NCBI GenBank assembly: GCA_037954235.1
Contig: JBBMOA010000018.1
Span: forward strand, 9,957,501-10,021,500
DNA: 64,000 bases
Reading direction: 5' to 3'
From: Aulostomus chinensis
Taxonomy: Eukaryota > Chordata > Actinopteri > Syngnathiformes > Aulostomidae
Positions 10,341-24,376 of this stretch are shown here, piece by piece. A program made the position numbers and the translations under genes. Numbering within the stretch: position 1 is the stretch's first letter; each line of letters starts with the position of its first letter. The notes beneath the pieces were generated by a model. It had not been told where the DNA came from and did not search any database. It worked only from the letters and a program-made list of their open reading frames with translations.

Positions 10341-13300
10341 GTTTAGCAGCATGTATGCGAGCTGATTAATTAGGTAGCTTGCTGAAATGCTTCGTCATTG
10401 TGGTTGGTTACTCCATCAGATCCTGTTTCCTTTCCCAAAGCATGCCTAGAGAGGCCTGCTGACTCCTACTGTATATGTCAGTGTTGAGTAGTGTGTGATC
10501 TGCAACAGCTCCATATTATGATCAATACAATCGACTCAGCACAAAATGGACTGTCTCTCCTTGTTGGATCCTCCTGTCCCTTGAGTGTCTGGGCCTCAAC
10601 AAATATTACGTTCGGCTCTTGTTATGCCGTACTTTTCCACATTCCAATTAATTTTCCTCTGATATTACTTCCTGTCTTTCGGTCCACTTCCAGTCTGAGG
10701 AGAGATCCAGAGGAGTGTGTCAAGGTATACCAGTTGAGATGAGCGGAGTCGAGCCTAGCTCAGCCTGCACGCTTGTACTGAGCACCTCTGTTCCCAAATG
10801 AAGACGCAGGAATTTACCGTGACCGCCCGATTGTTTTCAATATGTCCTGACGGGTTTACCAAAGGTTTTCCCATGCAGCAATTATTGCGTGAATAGACTT
10901 ATTATTGTTCGACCGCCACTCCAGGTCAAAGACACGCCACTGGTTACTCCACATACAGAAGTCCCTGTTGCTGAGGAAATGCACTTTTTGGCTGGCGTTT
11001 AAACATATAATTATTGAAAATGACTCTGTGTATAAAATATCATTTACAAATTGCTAACAAATTACAGCTTTGACTTGTTGCTGTTGCTGGAGTGTTGTTA
11101 AATATTGGTAACATTTTATTTCCATTTATGATTTGTGGCACACCATAACATGATGTTTATCAGCATCTGTGTAAAGATTTCATTTTCCTTTTATTTGTTC
11201 AAGCGTTTTTGAAGTTCTTCTGTATAAAGCGACGATAAGTGTTATTTATGATTCATAGTATTGACATAACATGTAAGTAAGCCAGAGTAATTCATGTTAA
11301 TTGATCGGTTTCTTTTTTCCGTTGGATAAACTTTTAAAAAATCGTTTGTTTGTTTTCAACTGAGACCTCAGTTAAATCATTTTTAGTTTTCGTTTCAGTT
11401 GTAGAAATGTACCAAAAAATGTACACAGTTTAACAGATATGCAAAAGAAATAACATTTTCAATCAACAATCGATTGACCGATGAGAAACAACTCATTGTA
11501 GTAGTTGCCTGCCTTTTCTCCACATGAATTTATGGCTTTTTGCAAACAATGCGATGGCTTTGAGTTGTTGAAACATGGGCAGATCTTGATGATGCATGCG
11601 GTTGCCGCAGCTCTTTGTAAGCACAGGACACATGTTTCATATTCCTCCCCTTTAATTAGGCTGGACTGGAAAAACTGACCACATTCCCTGTTTCTTTGGG
11701 CCTGTGGAAAGGTGTGTGGTGGGCCTGAAAGATTAATGCATGCATGGCATCTCTCTACCTGCAAGATTTATAACCAACTATGCTGGACATGCCACAGTGG
11801 CCAGACATTTAAAAAAACATGTAAAATAAGACCCAATTTCAACATCTGACAGTTGGTTCCTAAGACAGTTACCACCAATAAACAAACACTCCTTTTCTTT
11901 GACTGAAACGTCTCAAAAGTGAACAAAAATATTTTCTATGGTGAAAACCCAGCCCTTGGTTTGAATAAGGCAGTTTTATGTGTAACCACATTTCACCAAC
12001 TAGAGTTATGGCTAAATTTGTACAGTATTTATTAACAGAGCAGAAGTATACATCTATAGAATTACAGTGTATCAATACACCCGGCCTCCGATGGTCCAGT
12101 TTTGTTTATATTTGCCAATATGAGTCAGGTATGACGGCTTTAATGGAGAAAATGAGTGAATATACATCTTGTTTGAGCTAGCTGTAGGGATGATAATCAA
12201 AATCCACGCCACTGTGGATGTCCAGCACCTGCCATTTTGTCAGGTTTGTCAGAAATGTGTGTAGAGGCGACATCATCAGACCTTGACGGAGGAGGGTTGT
12301 AATATTGTCAACATTTATGGTGAAACACCTGAGCAGAGTTCCAGTAAAAATAGAGATGGGCAGGGTTTCCCGCTCACAGAAAAATACACAAAACCTTTCT
12401 CCATTTGAAAGAAATGTTAAGAATAGAGGCTCCTTGTTTGTTTTCTCTAGAACTGTAATAATAGTAATGTTGAATGAGCAAACAAAAAAAAGACTAAAAC
12501 TGGAAAAGTCATTTTGGTCAACAAAAAGACATGGGGCAGCACAGAAGATGCCACAGCTACTTTTACTTTTTACTTTCCTTTTATTATTTGAGTAATAATC
12601 ATAAATATAATATTGGGGTGGATTCATCTTTGAAAAAAATAATGTGGTGAAATGTGACACCACAGACACCGGAGAAGCTGCCTAATCAGCTGCCCAACTG
12701 CAGTTTGAGGTTGCCATGGTGATGCTAACTACGTAGTTCTGCAAGTGCATATCTCCTTAAATGTTCTCAAATGGAGCGCTGCCTTTGTTTTTATGCTGTC
12801 ACAAATGCTAGTAGCACGAAGCGGTGCTGAGCATCCATAGCTGCCAAGCTCTGATCGTCCTCACCCACTAAATCTTACCAGCACACACAGATCTGCAGGT
12901 CCATCCATGGTTCAGCCCTGATTTCATCCAGGAAGTGATCTGCCCACTTTACCTTGTACACACACTTTAAACAAAATATTTATATAAAATATTAGCCACA
13001 AAAAAAATAGTTTCAAGGGGCAGTTGGAGATTAGTTCCATTATGTGAAAGAGCACACATTTGCTGAATTTCTGGGGGAAAAGCATTGTGTGAAAAGTGAA
13101 AATTGAGGCCGTCAAGATGACTTGAAAAGACTTTTTTGGAGAAATTGTGGACTCCAAACATTCTATCTACCATATCTCGCAAAGCTAATGAAAAGCAAAA
13201 ATGTGCTCTGCATCCAACTCGTCACTTGCATGTGCCCCAAAACTGAATGGGGTCTTCCTTGGCACATAAAGAAGCACAGATAATAATGATTATAATAATA

Positions 13301-15763
13301 ATGACCAGTGAGTTCATAGTTCTGAAACAGCCAGCCAGACATCATTGTAATCCAGATATAGGATATATTTTATTAGATTTCACTGAACAGAGACAGAAGA
13401 AGAGAGCCTTTGCCAACTACAGCTCTGTTTATTTTAAAAGTGAAGTCTGAATATTGTTTTATTTCCATTTACTGGTAGACTTACTCAGCATGTCAGTCTG
13501 TCTCTGTTTGAATCAACAACCTGGATTCAATTCATGTACCATAGAAGTCACAATGTGAACACCGTTGAAGCTGTGATAAGAGAATCTGTGTCACTGTATC
13601 CAAGTTAAATAAGCAAAAGCCTAGCATACTTTATTTTTGAACATGGCTGTGGAATATCAGCTCTGACCAGTGGAAACATACCTCACATCCAGGGTATCAC
13701 TTCTTCAGTTCCTCTAAGTTTAGGGAAATTTAGTTTACTTTTCATAATGTTTAAACAGGATTGTGTTTCATGTGCAATTTCATATTCTGTTGGAGCTGCT
13801 CCAGCAGAATATGAACAACGTGAATGTCAATTGCAAAGTCTGCCAGCTCAACCGAGGACTTGCTGTAGCTGTGAGACATTTTATTCGACTTGTCATATTA
13901 TCTAAATGTCACGAGATTTTTTTTTTGGTGAGGAAAAACACAGCACATTATATAAAAAAACAAGATTCCAACTGTAGTGGATATTATAAAAAAAAAAAAG
14001 AAAAGAAAAAAACATGGTTTGGAGCTGAAATTTGATATTTGTACCACCAAAATATTTCCTAGCCTTTTATTATGAGCCCAAATGTATATGGTGACAATTT
14101 TATGCTTCTTTTTATTTAAAGAAGAGTTTCCTATTAATTAGTTTGTTGACACTTAATCAGTGATAAAATAAGAATCACCATTGCAGCATAAGGAACAATT
14201 CACAAGAGAAATCAATCAGTCAATCAAGCTGGTAAAAGCCAGTGAGCGTTGCTAAGGGGAGTACACAACAGTAGCCTTGTGTCTGGACGCTATGGGAGGG
14301 ACAATTTTCTGTTCCTCCTTAAGTAAATACTACATATGCAGTGGGGTATTAGGCTCCATCACAATCCCTGGTTATTTGGCAAGCTGTTGCTAATGGAAGC
14401 ATGGTTCTTGAGTGGACGTCACAAGCACAGGTCTGAACAAAGAGGCCCTTTCTGTGGGCTAGAAGGTGCTGAAAGGCAGGGTGAGGGTGGCAGGGCTGTA
14501 TGGAGCACCACTATCATGCTGGGCGTCCTATACTGAAGCTCACAGACAAAGGTGAGACATGTTACCCTCACTGCACCACCTGGGACCTCTCCTGTAGATT
14601 TAGATCAGGCATCAAATACCTTAGTGTGGTAAGTGAAGATGATAAATTGATCTTCACATTTAAAAAAAAACAGATGCATACTTTTATTTTCTGCTCTGTT
14701 TGCAAGACTATGATGTCATCTCCTTCTAGGTGAAAACAGGCTTCAGATAATTAGACTGCAAGACAAGCCAATAACCTGCTCTTACATAAACTTCTAGGAG
14801 AATCCGTGCAAAATCCTATGCACTGATAAATAATTTGGGTCCATTTACCAAATAATCTAGCAATGTGTTTGACTTATTTTTCCAAACATCCTAAAAAAAA
14901 AATGGTAAAAATGATGCCATGTCAAAGATATCCAAATATGCGACTGAAACTGTTCTGTAAGTTTTATAGAAAAATTGCAAAACAAGTTAACAGCTAACAG
15001 ACAGGCAGACGCAGGCAGGCAGACTCAGCAGAGAAGGTAAAAGAAGGTTGTATGTGGTTTATATATGGTTTCATTAAGTATTTATTATCATTTTCTGAAA
15101 TGAAGAATAGGATAATGGATCATCGATAATGTGATGCTTCAGGCTTCAGCGTCTTGCATAATTTTCTCTTCTACAAACATAAATTAGTTCTTGTTGTTGT
15201 TTCCACAGAGGTGTTGCTTTAGATCAGGAAATCTGTTTTATCGCTTGGTCTGAACCCTGTGCAGAACTGTCAGAGACGACTCTTATGTCTACATAAATGA
15301 CATCAGGTTACAGTTTTTAACACAAACAGTGTCACCTAAAGGATGCTTAAAAATCTACAGAAACAGTAGTACCGTAACAGCCAGCTGGGGCATTCCTCTC
15401 TTTTCTGGAAGAGAATGCTCAACTTGAAGAATCAAGAAGTTGACTCTGAAGTGTCCTGACTGATCATACAGATTTTTTGTTTTCTTCGAGTGCTGAAAGA
15501 AATGCCAAGTGATGGGAATGCAGTTATGCTACTACAGGGAAAAAAACAAAAATATGCACATGATTAAGGTGCATGTGAAACTGCTACAGTAGCATGCGTG
15601 CGATGCTCAATGGGTGGTCGTAAGCTGTGAACAGGGAGTTGAGCATGCCAACCGACGGGAAGCCCCAGGGCCACGCGACAGGACCACTGGAGCAGTCCTG
15701 TAGCCACCACATACAGTTGGCCTCTTACCTCCTTCTGTGTGCACAAAGGGGAACTTATCCAAG
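9996..15763. other. Non-coding stretch, AT-rich
   Basis: No gene is seen. The 163-codon minus-strand frame at 12178-12669 is low-complexity in places, overlaps a 96-codon plus frame and has no recognised domain. I treat it as chance in AT-rich DNA. The compound microsatellite at 10275 is listed separately. A-rich runs occur near 13990-14012. Confidence 0.6.
10275..10338. repeat. Compound (TG)n-(TATG)n-(TA)n microsatellite
   Basis: A TG run passes through GTATGTATGTACA into about 38 bp of (TA)n. This is a common vertebrate compound microsatellite, and the TA part can extrude as a cruciform. Confidence 0.95.
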
Positions 15764-15829
15764 TCCCCCCACCCTCTCTTTTACACCCTTCCTCCTCCGG
15801 CTCTCTCCACCCTCTTCCTTCTGCCTTTA
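15764..15829 (+). repeat. Polypyrimidine tract
   Basis: About 65 bp are nearly all C and T, made of CCCCCC, CTCTCTTTT, CTTCCTCCTCC and CCTCTTCCTTC blocks with few purines. Homopurine-homopyrimidine tracts can form triplex DNA. A polypyrimidine tract can also precede a splice acceptor, but no convincing exon follows. Confidence 0.55.
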
Positions 15830-18810
15830 ATAATGACACAGTGTCAGGTCCCGTCACTGCATAATAATAATTAAAAAAAAAAAAAAACTGCCCACATTGC
15901 TGGGAAGGAGAGGTCAACTAAAATCAGGCCAGCAGAGCATTGGTGACCTGATACTGCAAGCTGCTGGTGATCGTTCCACCTCCTCTTCCATACTAAAGTA
16001 GATCTAAATAGAATGTGTGCATCCTATATGCCATGGATATGGAAAATATAACTCACAGCAGTTATTGATACACACAGTTAAGCAATGTCTAATCAGTGGT
16101 TCAGCATCAATGACCGGCGGGTTCTCCTGTTGCTCGGACATCATTCCTCTCATTGTCTGTGTGCCTGATCTATCACCAGTAGAGGGTATTGTAAAATGTT
16201 ACGTTTCCTCTGGCAGTACCTTTACAACACAAGGGCATAGAGGCCACACACAGCTCCAACGGACCCAGCAACGAGAGTAAATAAATGGGAGGAGTCATCC
16301 CTGACGGCGTGTGTGTCAATGTGAAGTGCAGGCGGGAGGGAAAACAGGCATGATTACGCCTCACTTTTTTTTTTCCCCCCTTAGGATGCTCTCCTTACAG
16401 CTGCGTGTGGCAGAGGCTGAAGCGCGTTCATAATTGAAAATGATTAGAAGAAAACACTGAAGATAACTGAAATATCATTCAATCAAAAATAATGTGAATG
16501 TTTTTTGTATAAATGGAAAGAAACGGAAGGAATGATGACATTAATTTAATTCCTTTTATTCAGTGCCATTTTTGACGTCAATCCTGTGTTTTGGAACTCT
16601 TTACGGGTGCTGATACAGTTGAAGCAGCGAGGTGTACTCCACGCACAGCTGTGAAGTCATTCAGTTCACAATATGAAGTAATTAGATTAAAAAAATTGAC
16701 ACAAAAACCAGAAATAAGTCAGTGTTACAGATGAATATACCATACATTGCAAATGATTACGTAACACGTTAATATCTGTGTCAAAATAATAAAATTAAGT
16801 CAAAATTCTAAATGTAGACAACAAAAATGTAGCAAGATGGATCAGAGAAAAATGAAAAGGAAACAGTGCAAAAATGAATAAATACATAAAAATCATGAAT
16901 ATGCATGAATAGAATCAAAACAAAATTTCAAATTGTGTTTTAAACCTGGTATAATTTGAATTGATTTCCATTATGAACAATAAACATGTATTGTTAAGGA
17001 ATTCTAGTTCTAACCATTCTTTGTAATTTAGGAAAAAGGCACAATTATCCCATGTTTGCTGTGTTTTTCAGTTACTTCGGCATCAGGGCCCACGGACTCA
17101 AATTTTCCCTGATATATTTATGACTACAGGCCGATCCAATGTCTGGTGTGGGTTCTTTGCTAAACTATTAATTTTGCAAATCGTGGTCCCTTGTATTCTG
17201 GTCAGATGAGAGAGAGACTTGATTTACTCCAGTCAGGACAGAGTCGTCCAGAAAGGCCTCGTAAACACGGACCTGAGCTCAGTCCCCCTGCAGGTTCTCC
17301 TTGGGTGTCACAAGGTGCTGGGGAGAATTCACCTTACAGTATTCCAGAGCAAAACAAGCCATCGTCACCTGGATTGAGAGTGACAATACTGACATTTCAA
17401 CAACTATACACTCTCAAACACACGCCTAATCTCTATCCCTAAGTAGGGCTTGCCTCCAAATTGCTCCATTGCCTGTGGGCTTTCTGTTTGTTGTTGTCCA
17501 TTGCTGCGCATAGACTTTAAATAAACACAGCTTTGATAAGTTAGGGGCCAGACAGTAACCTCTGACCTATAGCAGTTCCGATCTGGTTCCTAAGACATGA
17601 GGTTCACCAGGTGACACAAGCATAGCTTTAAATTAGCTGGCCTTTAGAGGAGAGGTTTATAAACACTATGAGTGGATGAAGGAGTGTTAGTAGGAAATTG
17701 ACTTTGTCCAGAGTGTGTTGACCAAGAGGAGAGCAGAGGTTAAGAGGCCCGGGACCCGAAGGAAGCCCGGGATGATTGATTCTCCCATGTTCATGTGTGG
17801 TGGATGTCATTTATTAACATGATTTATCACATAGTTTGTACTTACACATTTGTCATCTGTTACTCCAGCCATTTACCATCCACCATCTGCCCTGCTCCTA
17901 AAAAAGAGATTCTTTGACTCCATTCGAAGTGTATATATACACACACTTCACATTTATACGGCCGCCCAACACTTCCCAAAGCAAATTCAGGAAAATAACT
18001 TTATATTATATAAATATTTCCTTCTGCAGAATAAGGGTCCGTGGCTTATTTGTAGTGGATGTGGCTAAAGGTGCAGCCAGCCAGTGGTAGTCTGAGGCCT
18101 TTTTGTAGACTGTTGAACATGCCAAACAAACCACAAATTATCATTGGAGGAGGACAGGACTCCTGCATCATGACTAGGCATAACCTACCTCCCTGAAAGC
18201 ACAGGATTGATGGCAAGAATCCAAATAAACATGTTTTAACATTGTGGGAGAGACGATCTGTGGGTTAGCATCTGAGAAAAGAACACCGCTGCTCATGACT
18301 GATGAAGGCTGCTAATTTATGGATTCGTATCTCTCCTCTACACTGTGTTTCCCACACGGAATGTTTATCCTTTCCTTAATTCTTCCTTCATTCAGTCATT
18401 TTTAATTGTTAATGAGGTGTGTTTCTAAAGTCAGTGTTGCTGAGAAATGGTATGGTCTGAACAGCAGGTACATTTATCCAGGTCATTTGAAACTACAGCA
18501 GTAGAAGTACTAGAACTGTATTTCTCATTATACTCTGGATAGATGACGTACTAACATGGTCGAAATTTAGGAATACAGATGTAGTATTTATGAAAATGAT
18601 TGACGCAGTACTACTGTACCAAAAGCAGCACAAGTAGGCACCCCTGATGCGTGTCTCACATGCTTTTGCACGCGAGCATTTTCGACCCCAAATTTGCAGG
18701 TGCGATGTATTCGATTCACGTGATAACCCTCCAAATAATTTAACAGGACAAATAACATCTTCACCTTTCTTTTCTTTTCTGTCGTGCCCCCTTTCTGTTT
18801 TCTATCAATC

Positions 18811-18824
18811 CACCCCCCCCCCCC
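18811..18824. repeat. C-rich homopolymer run
   Basis: CA followed by twelve C residues, a simple low-complexity run. Confidence 0.9.
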
Positions 18825-19080
18825 AGTAAAATTTAGTAAATCATCTTGTGCGATTCATCGAAATACTCACCTCCACATTTTTGAAAGGGCAAATACATCC
18901 AGTGAGTTTAATTGCAAATATGCATGTGTGCCTCTTTTTAAGAAAATCTACGCAGTACTTTCATTGCACAAAGTTTGCGTTTAAACAAAAAAAAAAAATC
19001 TTCAAATCTTCTCACTTCCCTTTACAAGCTATTTTCTTGACAGTACCTCGGCCAAGACGATGGTACTGAAAGGGTCTGGA

Positions 19081-19084
<4 letters not shown>

Positions 19085-19123
<39 letters not shown>

Positions 19124-19127
19124 TGTA
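19085..19127. repeat. (GT)n microsatellite
   Basis: A GT run with a single extra G near its end. The minus-strand frame across it reads THTHTH and is not a gene. Confidence 0.95.
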
Positions 19128-22100
19128 TGGTGACAGTGCACCTCTGCAGAGTCAGCCTTTGAACCTTCATGTTCTAAAACCATGAAGTTCAAATAAATTA
19201 TCCCCCTTACAAACAAAACCACCTTGTACATTTTATGGTCCAAACTGTGGGCTGTGTTAACCATACCAAAATGACTTACCAAGCATGTAAGGATTGCTCC
19301 TGTTGTACCACATTCTTGGATGAGTGTTCAGTTTTTACCAGCATGCTGTAGGTGGTAGAAGTCAGCGTGCAAAAGAGAACATTAAAATTCTGCTTTTGGC
19401 ATACTGGGTTGATGACATCAGTAATTTGTCACTCTGCAGACATACTGTGATTTATGACTTTTCCCATGAAGAAAAACGTGCCCTTGGTGTTTCTTTATTA
19501 CATTTAAAACCTATTACTGTAAAACGGGGAGATTACAGCATAATACATGTTTGGAAAAGAGCTTCAGGTTGAACCAAGAGTGTATTTTATACTAATAAAG
19601 TAGCTGGGTTATAGGCAAATGTTTATATTATTTTATAGCTTGCCTTGAGGAGGGGAAAGATTTCCATTAATAACTCCAGTGATGAATGTGAGTAATTACC
19701 TCGTATTGTAAGCAATATACTTCACCCCCTAAAGCTTCACACTGTTTTTATAAATTTAGATTTCCCACTCCTGAACTAATGCTGGAAGAAAGTGTAACGC
19801 CGTTTATTCTGCCTCTCGTTTGAGATTTTGCATCCTGATGATGTTCTGACAAGGTTTTTTTTTTTTTTTTTTAAAGGATGGCTGAATGGATGATTTTCTT
19901 GATGTTTTGATTCATAACATGTTAGCATTTCACAGATGGGTTTCGCTGCAGTTACAGATATGCAAAAAAATTGAAGTTGCATTGGTGAGGGATGTATAAA
20001 TTCCTTTGATAATAAATGGATCTTTTAAGGTCAGCAATCACTCTAACTGGCACAGAGGGACTTTGAGCAATGATGGACAACCTACTTGGCAGGCAATGGT
20101 CAGTTTTGTATATTTGCCCAGTGAGTGATTTGCAGAAAGACATCCTTGTAAAGGCCACCGGCACTGCTCTCTGAGGGCACTCGGGGTGGTGACACGTCGT
20201 GTCTATCATCTCCAGTCAGGCTGTCAGCACAGAACCACCTGAAGTGACAGTCGCTGCTTGCTGCTGTTGTACAGTATTAGTTGAGAGGCCAGAGACAAAG
20301 ATGCCTTTGAATTGACACTGATTGCATGCAAGTAAAGTGCTGAAGGATCATCACCACCGGGGATATTAATCAAATAAATCAGGTACATTGATGCATGTGG
20401 CTCCTGCTGAGGGATGTTTATGTGTAGATCCTCTTTATTTATGCATGTTCCCATCTTGAAGTAATGATCCCCCCTCACGTAACAACAAGTGAAAACAACC
20501 CGGAATGTGCAGCTCATATTGATAACATCCTTTTAAACGGATGTGCACCCAAAAAAAAGGACCTTTGTCTGCTTTTTTTTTTAAGTGGGAAAATTAGTTC
20601 CCAGAAGAGTCTGTAATCTGTGTGGCCTTGTACAGACTGGCACCCTGGAAGTGGAGGCTCGATAGGGAGAACGAGTTGTGTTGCAGCGGACTGACGAGAG
20701 TCAGGGGAGCGTCAGTGTTGATGCTGAAGGGGTTAACGTCAGCTCCGAGGGCAGGGGGCAGTCTTGACTGGGAGTCCCATCACCGTGGTCAGTCTGGGAG
20801 TTTTTAGAAGTATTCATTAATCATAGTCCTAATTTGTTTTCTCACTACGGCACTGACACAGAGAGAATATTATTGTAGTGTCATGGAGGAAGAAATCTCA
20901 GCCGTTATAATTGCCACTGTCGACTTTCCCACTGTTGCAATGTGTGTTTGTCAGTTAATGGAAAAAGAAATTTAAATTCTGTATGAATTGAATCCTGGTA
21001 TTAATTCACACTCTGTTTATTTTTAAATTTTCATTATTTTCACAAATTTTCATTTAAAATCTTTGGCACCTAAGCTGTTGGGTGTAAATAAGTAGCAGTT
21101 AACATGCTATTTCCATATATATTTTTATTGTACAAAGGATTCAATTTCATAACAAATAAATAAATAAGCTTGTCTCAAAGTAGTAAAGTCTCCACCAACC
21201 TTGATTCGATGTAGGTAAAGTACGATTATTTCATATTCTTATTTCGTACATTGAGCTTGTTCTCTGAGACATGGATTCTCATACAGCGATATCTATATTA
21301 TATATTGTTTCTTTAACTTTTACCGAATAAATTACAACTGCTGCAGATGTGTTCTTGTTCGAAATAATGAAATATGGCCGAGCCAGAATAAATACAAGAA
21401 TAAAACACCTTTATATATTAGCTGAGGTATGGGTTATCACAGGGAAACCTCATTTGAGAGGTAAGCTGATTAATCTTGAAGTGGTTATTCTTTGTAAGTC
21501 TTTCAATGTATTCACAGAAGTGACATTTTCCCTTAAAGTTGTGCTTCTGCAAATGTAAAGCGAGAGCAGAGAAAGTCAAAGACCTTTTTGTTTGGCTTCA
21601 CCAGTAGCAGATAAGGCTAAAGGTTGCTATGGAAACATAGCCACCTGGAGCCAGAGTCCAATTTAGGAAAACCACAAAGTCAACATCAACGTGTGCTATG
21701 GTTGGGTGAGAACCCAAAAAAAAGAAATAGCTGTGATTATGTAGGCCATAATCAAAAGTCCGAATATATAAACTAAAAAGGCCTTTGGATACAGTGACAC
21801 ATCACTATTAATTTCCATCAGTTCAAGTGAGCGTTCACTCTGGACCACAGGCGATGACACATTTACAGTAAATATAACGTGAGACCGTCACTGCTGCAGA
21901 AACACTATCCTTTTATTTATCCAAAGCAAGGCCAAAAGCAGCCGGGGTTACGTTCTCCCCGTTAGATGTTCTAAATCAATCCCATCTTCTGGCGTGGAAA
22001 CATAACTCTAATATCTTCGTTGCACCAACAACACAATACATTTTGAATGGAATGGAACGTATCATTACCTCCACCAGGAGGTCTTGTTTTTGGTGATGTT

Positions 22101-22194
22101 TGTGTGTTTGTCAGCAGAATACGCCAACATTTTTGGGTAGATTTTTTTTAAATCAAACTTGGAGGAGGGGTGTAGTATATGGGCAGATTAGCGA

Positions 22195-22213
22195 TAGCGC
22201 CACCTGATGGCAA
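22195..22213 (-). promoter_or_regulatory. CTCF-like motif 1 (minus strand)
   Basis: The reverse complement TTGCCATCAGGTGGCGCTA matches 16 of 19 positions of the vertebrate CTCF consensus as I recall it (TGGCCACCAGGGGGCGCTA). It lies inside a degenerate interspersed repeat. Occupancy is unknown. Confidence 0.4.
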
Positions 22214-22343
22214 CAGGAAATGCCCATTTTTTTTCCTGCACAGCAACGTACATGTGGGGCTACCGGATCCATCTCAGCTTTTTAAACCTTATCTGATGTC
22301 ACGTGATGCACAGAAACATAATGTGTGGTAAATATTTGTTCTC

Positions 22344-22362
22344 TAGCACCACCTAGTGGACA
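22344..22362 (-). promoter_or_regulatory. CTCF-like motif 2 (minus strand)
   Basis: The reverse complement TGTCCACTAGGTGGTGCTA matches about 15 of 19 CTCF consensus positions and has the same orientation as motif 1, 149 bp away. The two lie in related segments of one repeat and so share an origin. Confidence 0.35.
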
Positions 22363-22420
22363 CAGGACGTGATATTTGCGCCATAATGGGCACGTTTGTC
22401 TGCTCCTTGTAAAATTCAAA

Positions 22421-22579
22421 TATTATCCAGTTTCACTTCCCTCTCGCTCTGCATGACTGCCACACACTGCGATATCTGTGAGGGGCTTCTTATCGCTGCT
22501 GCAGTACCCTCTTTTATATAGTAGTTTATGTATTATTTTATCAGTCGTCTGAGATTGTGTTTCCAAATATGAAAGGTAT
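22421..22579. other. Short spacer between two interspersed repeats
   Basis: Unassigned sequence, possibly the end of the preceding degenerate repeat. Confidence 0.4.
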
Positions 22580-22900
22580 TCAGTCAAGTCAAGTTAATTT
22601 TATTTGTATAGCGCCAAATCACAACAAAAGTTATCACATGACACGTTACAAGTAGAGCAGGTCCAGTACCACAGTCCTTCAATGAATTAACACCCAACAG
22701 TTCTCCATCAGCAGCACATCCTGCTACAGCGGCGACCAAAACCTCCCTTTGAACAGGCAGGAACGTCGAGCAGACCCAGGCTCAATGGGGACGGCCCTCT
22801 GCTTTGACCGGTTGAGGGGGAAAGAGAGCAGGAGAGCGAGGCAGAGACAAAGACAGATAATGGAGGAAGACAGATATACAGAAGGAAAGAGAGCACATGA
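22580..22900. mobile_element. Teleost interspersed repeat with purine-rich tail
   Basis: It begins gtcaagtcaagttaatttta and runs through tttgtatagcgccaaatcac, a hallmark I recall from a very abundant percomorph repeat. The middle includes cctccctttgaacaggcagg and gaccggttgaggg. It ends in a GA-rich tail (gagagcaggagagcgag). It has no credible coding capacity; the minus frames at 22708-22918 are artefacts. Class and family are not assigned here, and the boundaries are approximate. Confidence 0.65.
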
Positions 22901-23369
22901 TATTCCTGATCTTAGCAATGTTACATAATTTATTTCATTTATTTAGGATTCTCTGCCCCAAATTTGTGTACTTCCTATTTCTGATGAACCTTTGCCAGGG
23001 AGCATGTACAATATTGGAAGTGAACTCGATTATATTCACTCAGCTCCTGCAGGCTCAGTGCAGACGGTCAGTCATTTCTCCACTAGTTTATGAATAGCCG
23101 CGTATACAGTATATGATATATTTAACGCACTCAATGTAATCTAATCCATCCAAAGCATAACATGAAACCTGTCGTGACCACATGAACTGTATTATATCAG
23201 TATTTTTCTAACCCGTACACCAGAAAGTCTGTTGTGTCAGTCAGCGATATTAATCAACCCAAAAATATCAAATTAGCTACAACATTCAACACATCCTTGC
23301 ACATGTGAAAATGAAACGTAATGAGGGGCAAGTCTGTGTGAGACACTGCAGCAGGACGTCCCCGTGTTT

Positions 23370-23600
23370 TCCTTATCTGGCTGTGATTAGGATGCAGTGG
23401 GCTGACATTGATCAGACTGCTGCGGCCCAATTATACCTCAGCAGCCGCAAGTCTGGAGTGCAGTTAGACTCCAATTAACACAAACCAAAGTGATTTCCTT
23501 GGTTGCATCACATGTCACATGCAATGGTAATTATGATGTAAATGTTCAGCACATGCCTTGCATGAATAAGGCTTTTCCAGAGAGGTCTTCTTGCCCCATT
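23370..23600. promoter_or_regulatory. Conserved-element-like block
   Basis: The block has non-repetitive, balanced composition with words typical of developmental enhancers: CCAATTA, CTCCAATTAAC, ATGTCACATGCAATGGTAATTATGA-type sequence and gcatgaataa. It has no long open frame. This is weak texture-based evidence only. Confidence 0.18.
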
Positions 23601-24294
23601 AGCAGACCTGTCATAATAAACTTGATTGTTTGAAGACAACTGAAGGAATCTGTAGTACTGAACTTGGAAAATCTGCCCCAACACATGGAAACACCCTGCA
23701 ATGAATGTACTCTACAACTCACTACATTAGTAATTACCTCTCTCTTTAATTCAGGGGTCCGCGTGTTATATATTATATTTTGTGTATATCCAATATGCAG
23801 TTATTTCACACCGGATTTCGCCAACAGTCGATATTTAACGGGTTTATTGGATATTGATAGAATGTTACAAGAAGTAAACCACGTAGCTGTCAGGGGCCAG
23901 CTGTTACAAATATTCATCAAGCTTTGCTTCCTGTCTGTAAGACTAAAATGAGGGCTAAAGTCACATAGGATGCAAGAATACATTTGTGCACAAGGATATT
24001 TCATAAATTAAACCACAAGGTCTTTTGAACATGAATTGACCACTTCATGATCCATGATTACCATCTCAAATAGAAACTCATTCAGGATTTTTTTTTTGGT
24101 TGAAGGAAAGCACCTGATCTTTATTAGCACCAAATATCAAACAAGCCGTAATTCATAGCAGGTTTGACAACAGTGTGAAATATTGAACGCTGTTTCTGCC
24201 TTCAAAAGTTCAAACAAAGATAGCCATGCAATCTCATTATTAGTATACATCCACTAGGGTGATGGTTAGCTACTTAGAGTACAATGGCAAGCTG

Positions 24295-24376
24295 ATACAT
24301 ACATGCATGTATATTTGTATATGTATATATCTAGTATATCTATCTATATACACACACACACGTATATATGTATGTA

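Larger units (their letters stand above)
15830..22065. other. Non-coding stretch, AT-rich
   Basis: No gene is seen. It includes a (GT)n run at 19085, a C run at 18811 and a T run near 19855-19873. The region 16440-17020 is notably A-rich. A weak CTCF-like core (CCAGTAGAGGGTAT, 16176-16189) is present. Short open frames show no domains. Confidence 0.6.
22066..22420. mobile_element. Degenerate interspersed repeat carrying two CTCF-like motifs
   Basis: It starts with cctccaccaggaggt and a gtttgtcagcaga segment resembling the head of the repeats at 28.9, 31.0 and 60.5 kb. It continues with two related segments, TAGCGCCACCTGATGGCAA (22195-22213) and TAGCACCACCTAGTGGACA (22344-22362), each followed by caggaaatg or caggacgtg. 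From memory, the body resembles a diffuse family common in fish genomes. The type (DNA transposon or retroelement) is not assigned and boundaries are approximate. Confidence 0.5.

Noticed and set aside
12178..12669. 163-codon minus-strand open frame
   Set aside because: It lies in AT-rich DNA, conflicts with a plus-strand frame, and shows no domain, compositional coding signal or splice context. Length alone is not enough in 64 kb of six-frame sequence.
16176..16189. CCAGTAGAGGGTAT as a fifth CTCF site
   Set aside because: It misses two core positions, weaker than the four reported, and a 12/14 match is expected by chance in a window this size.
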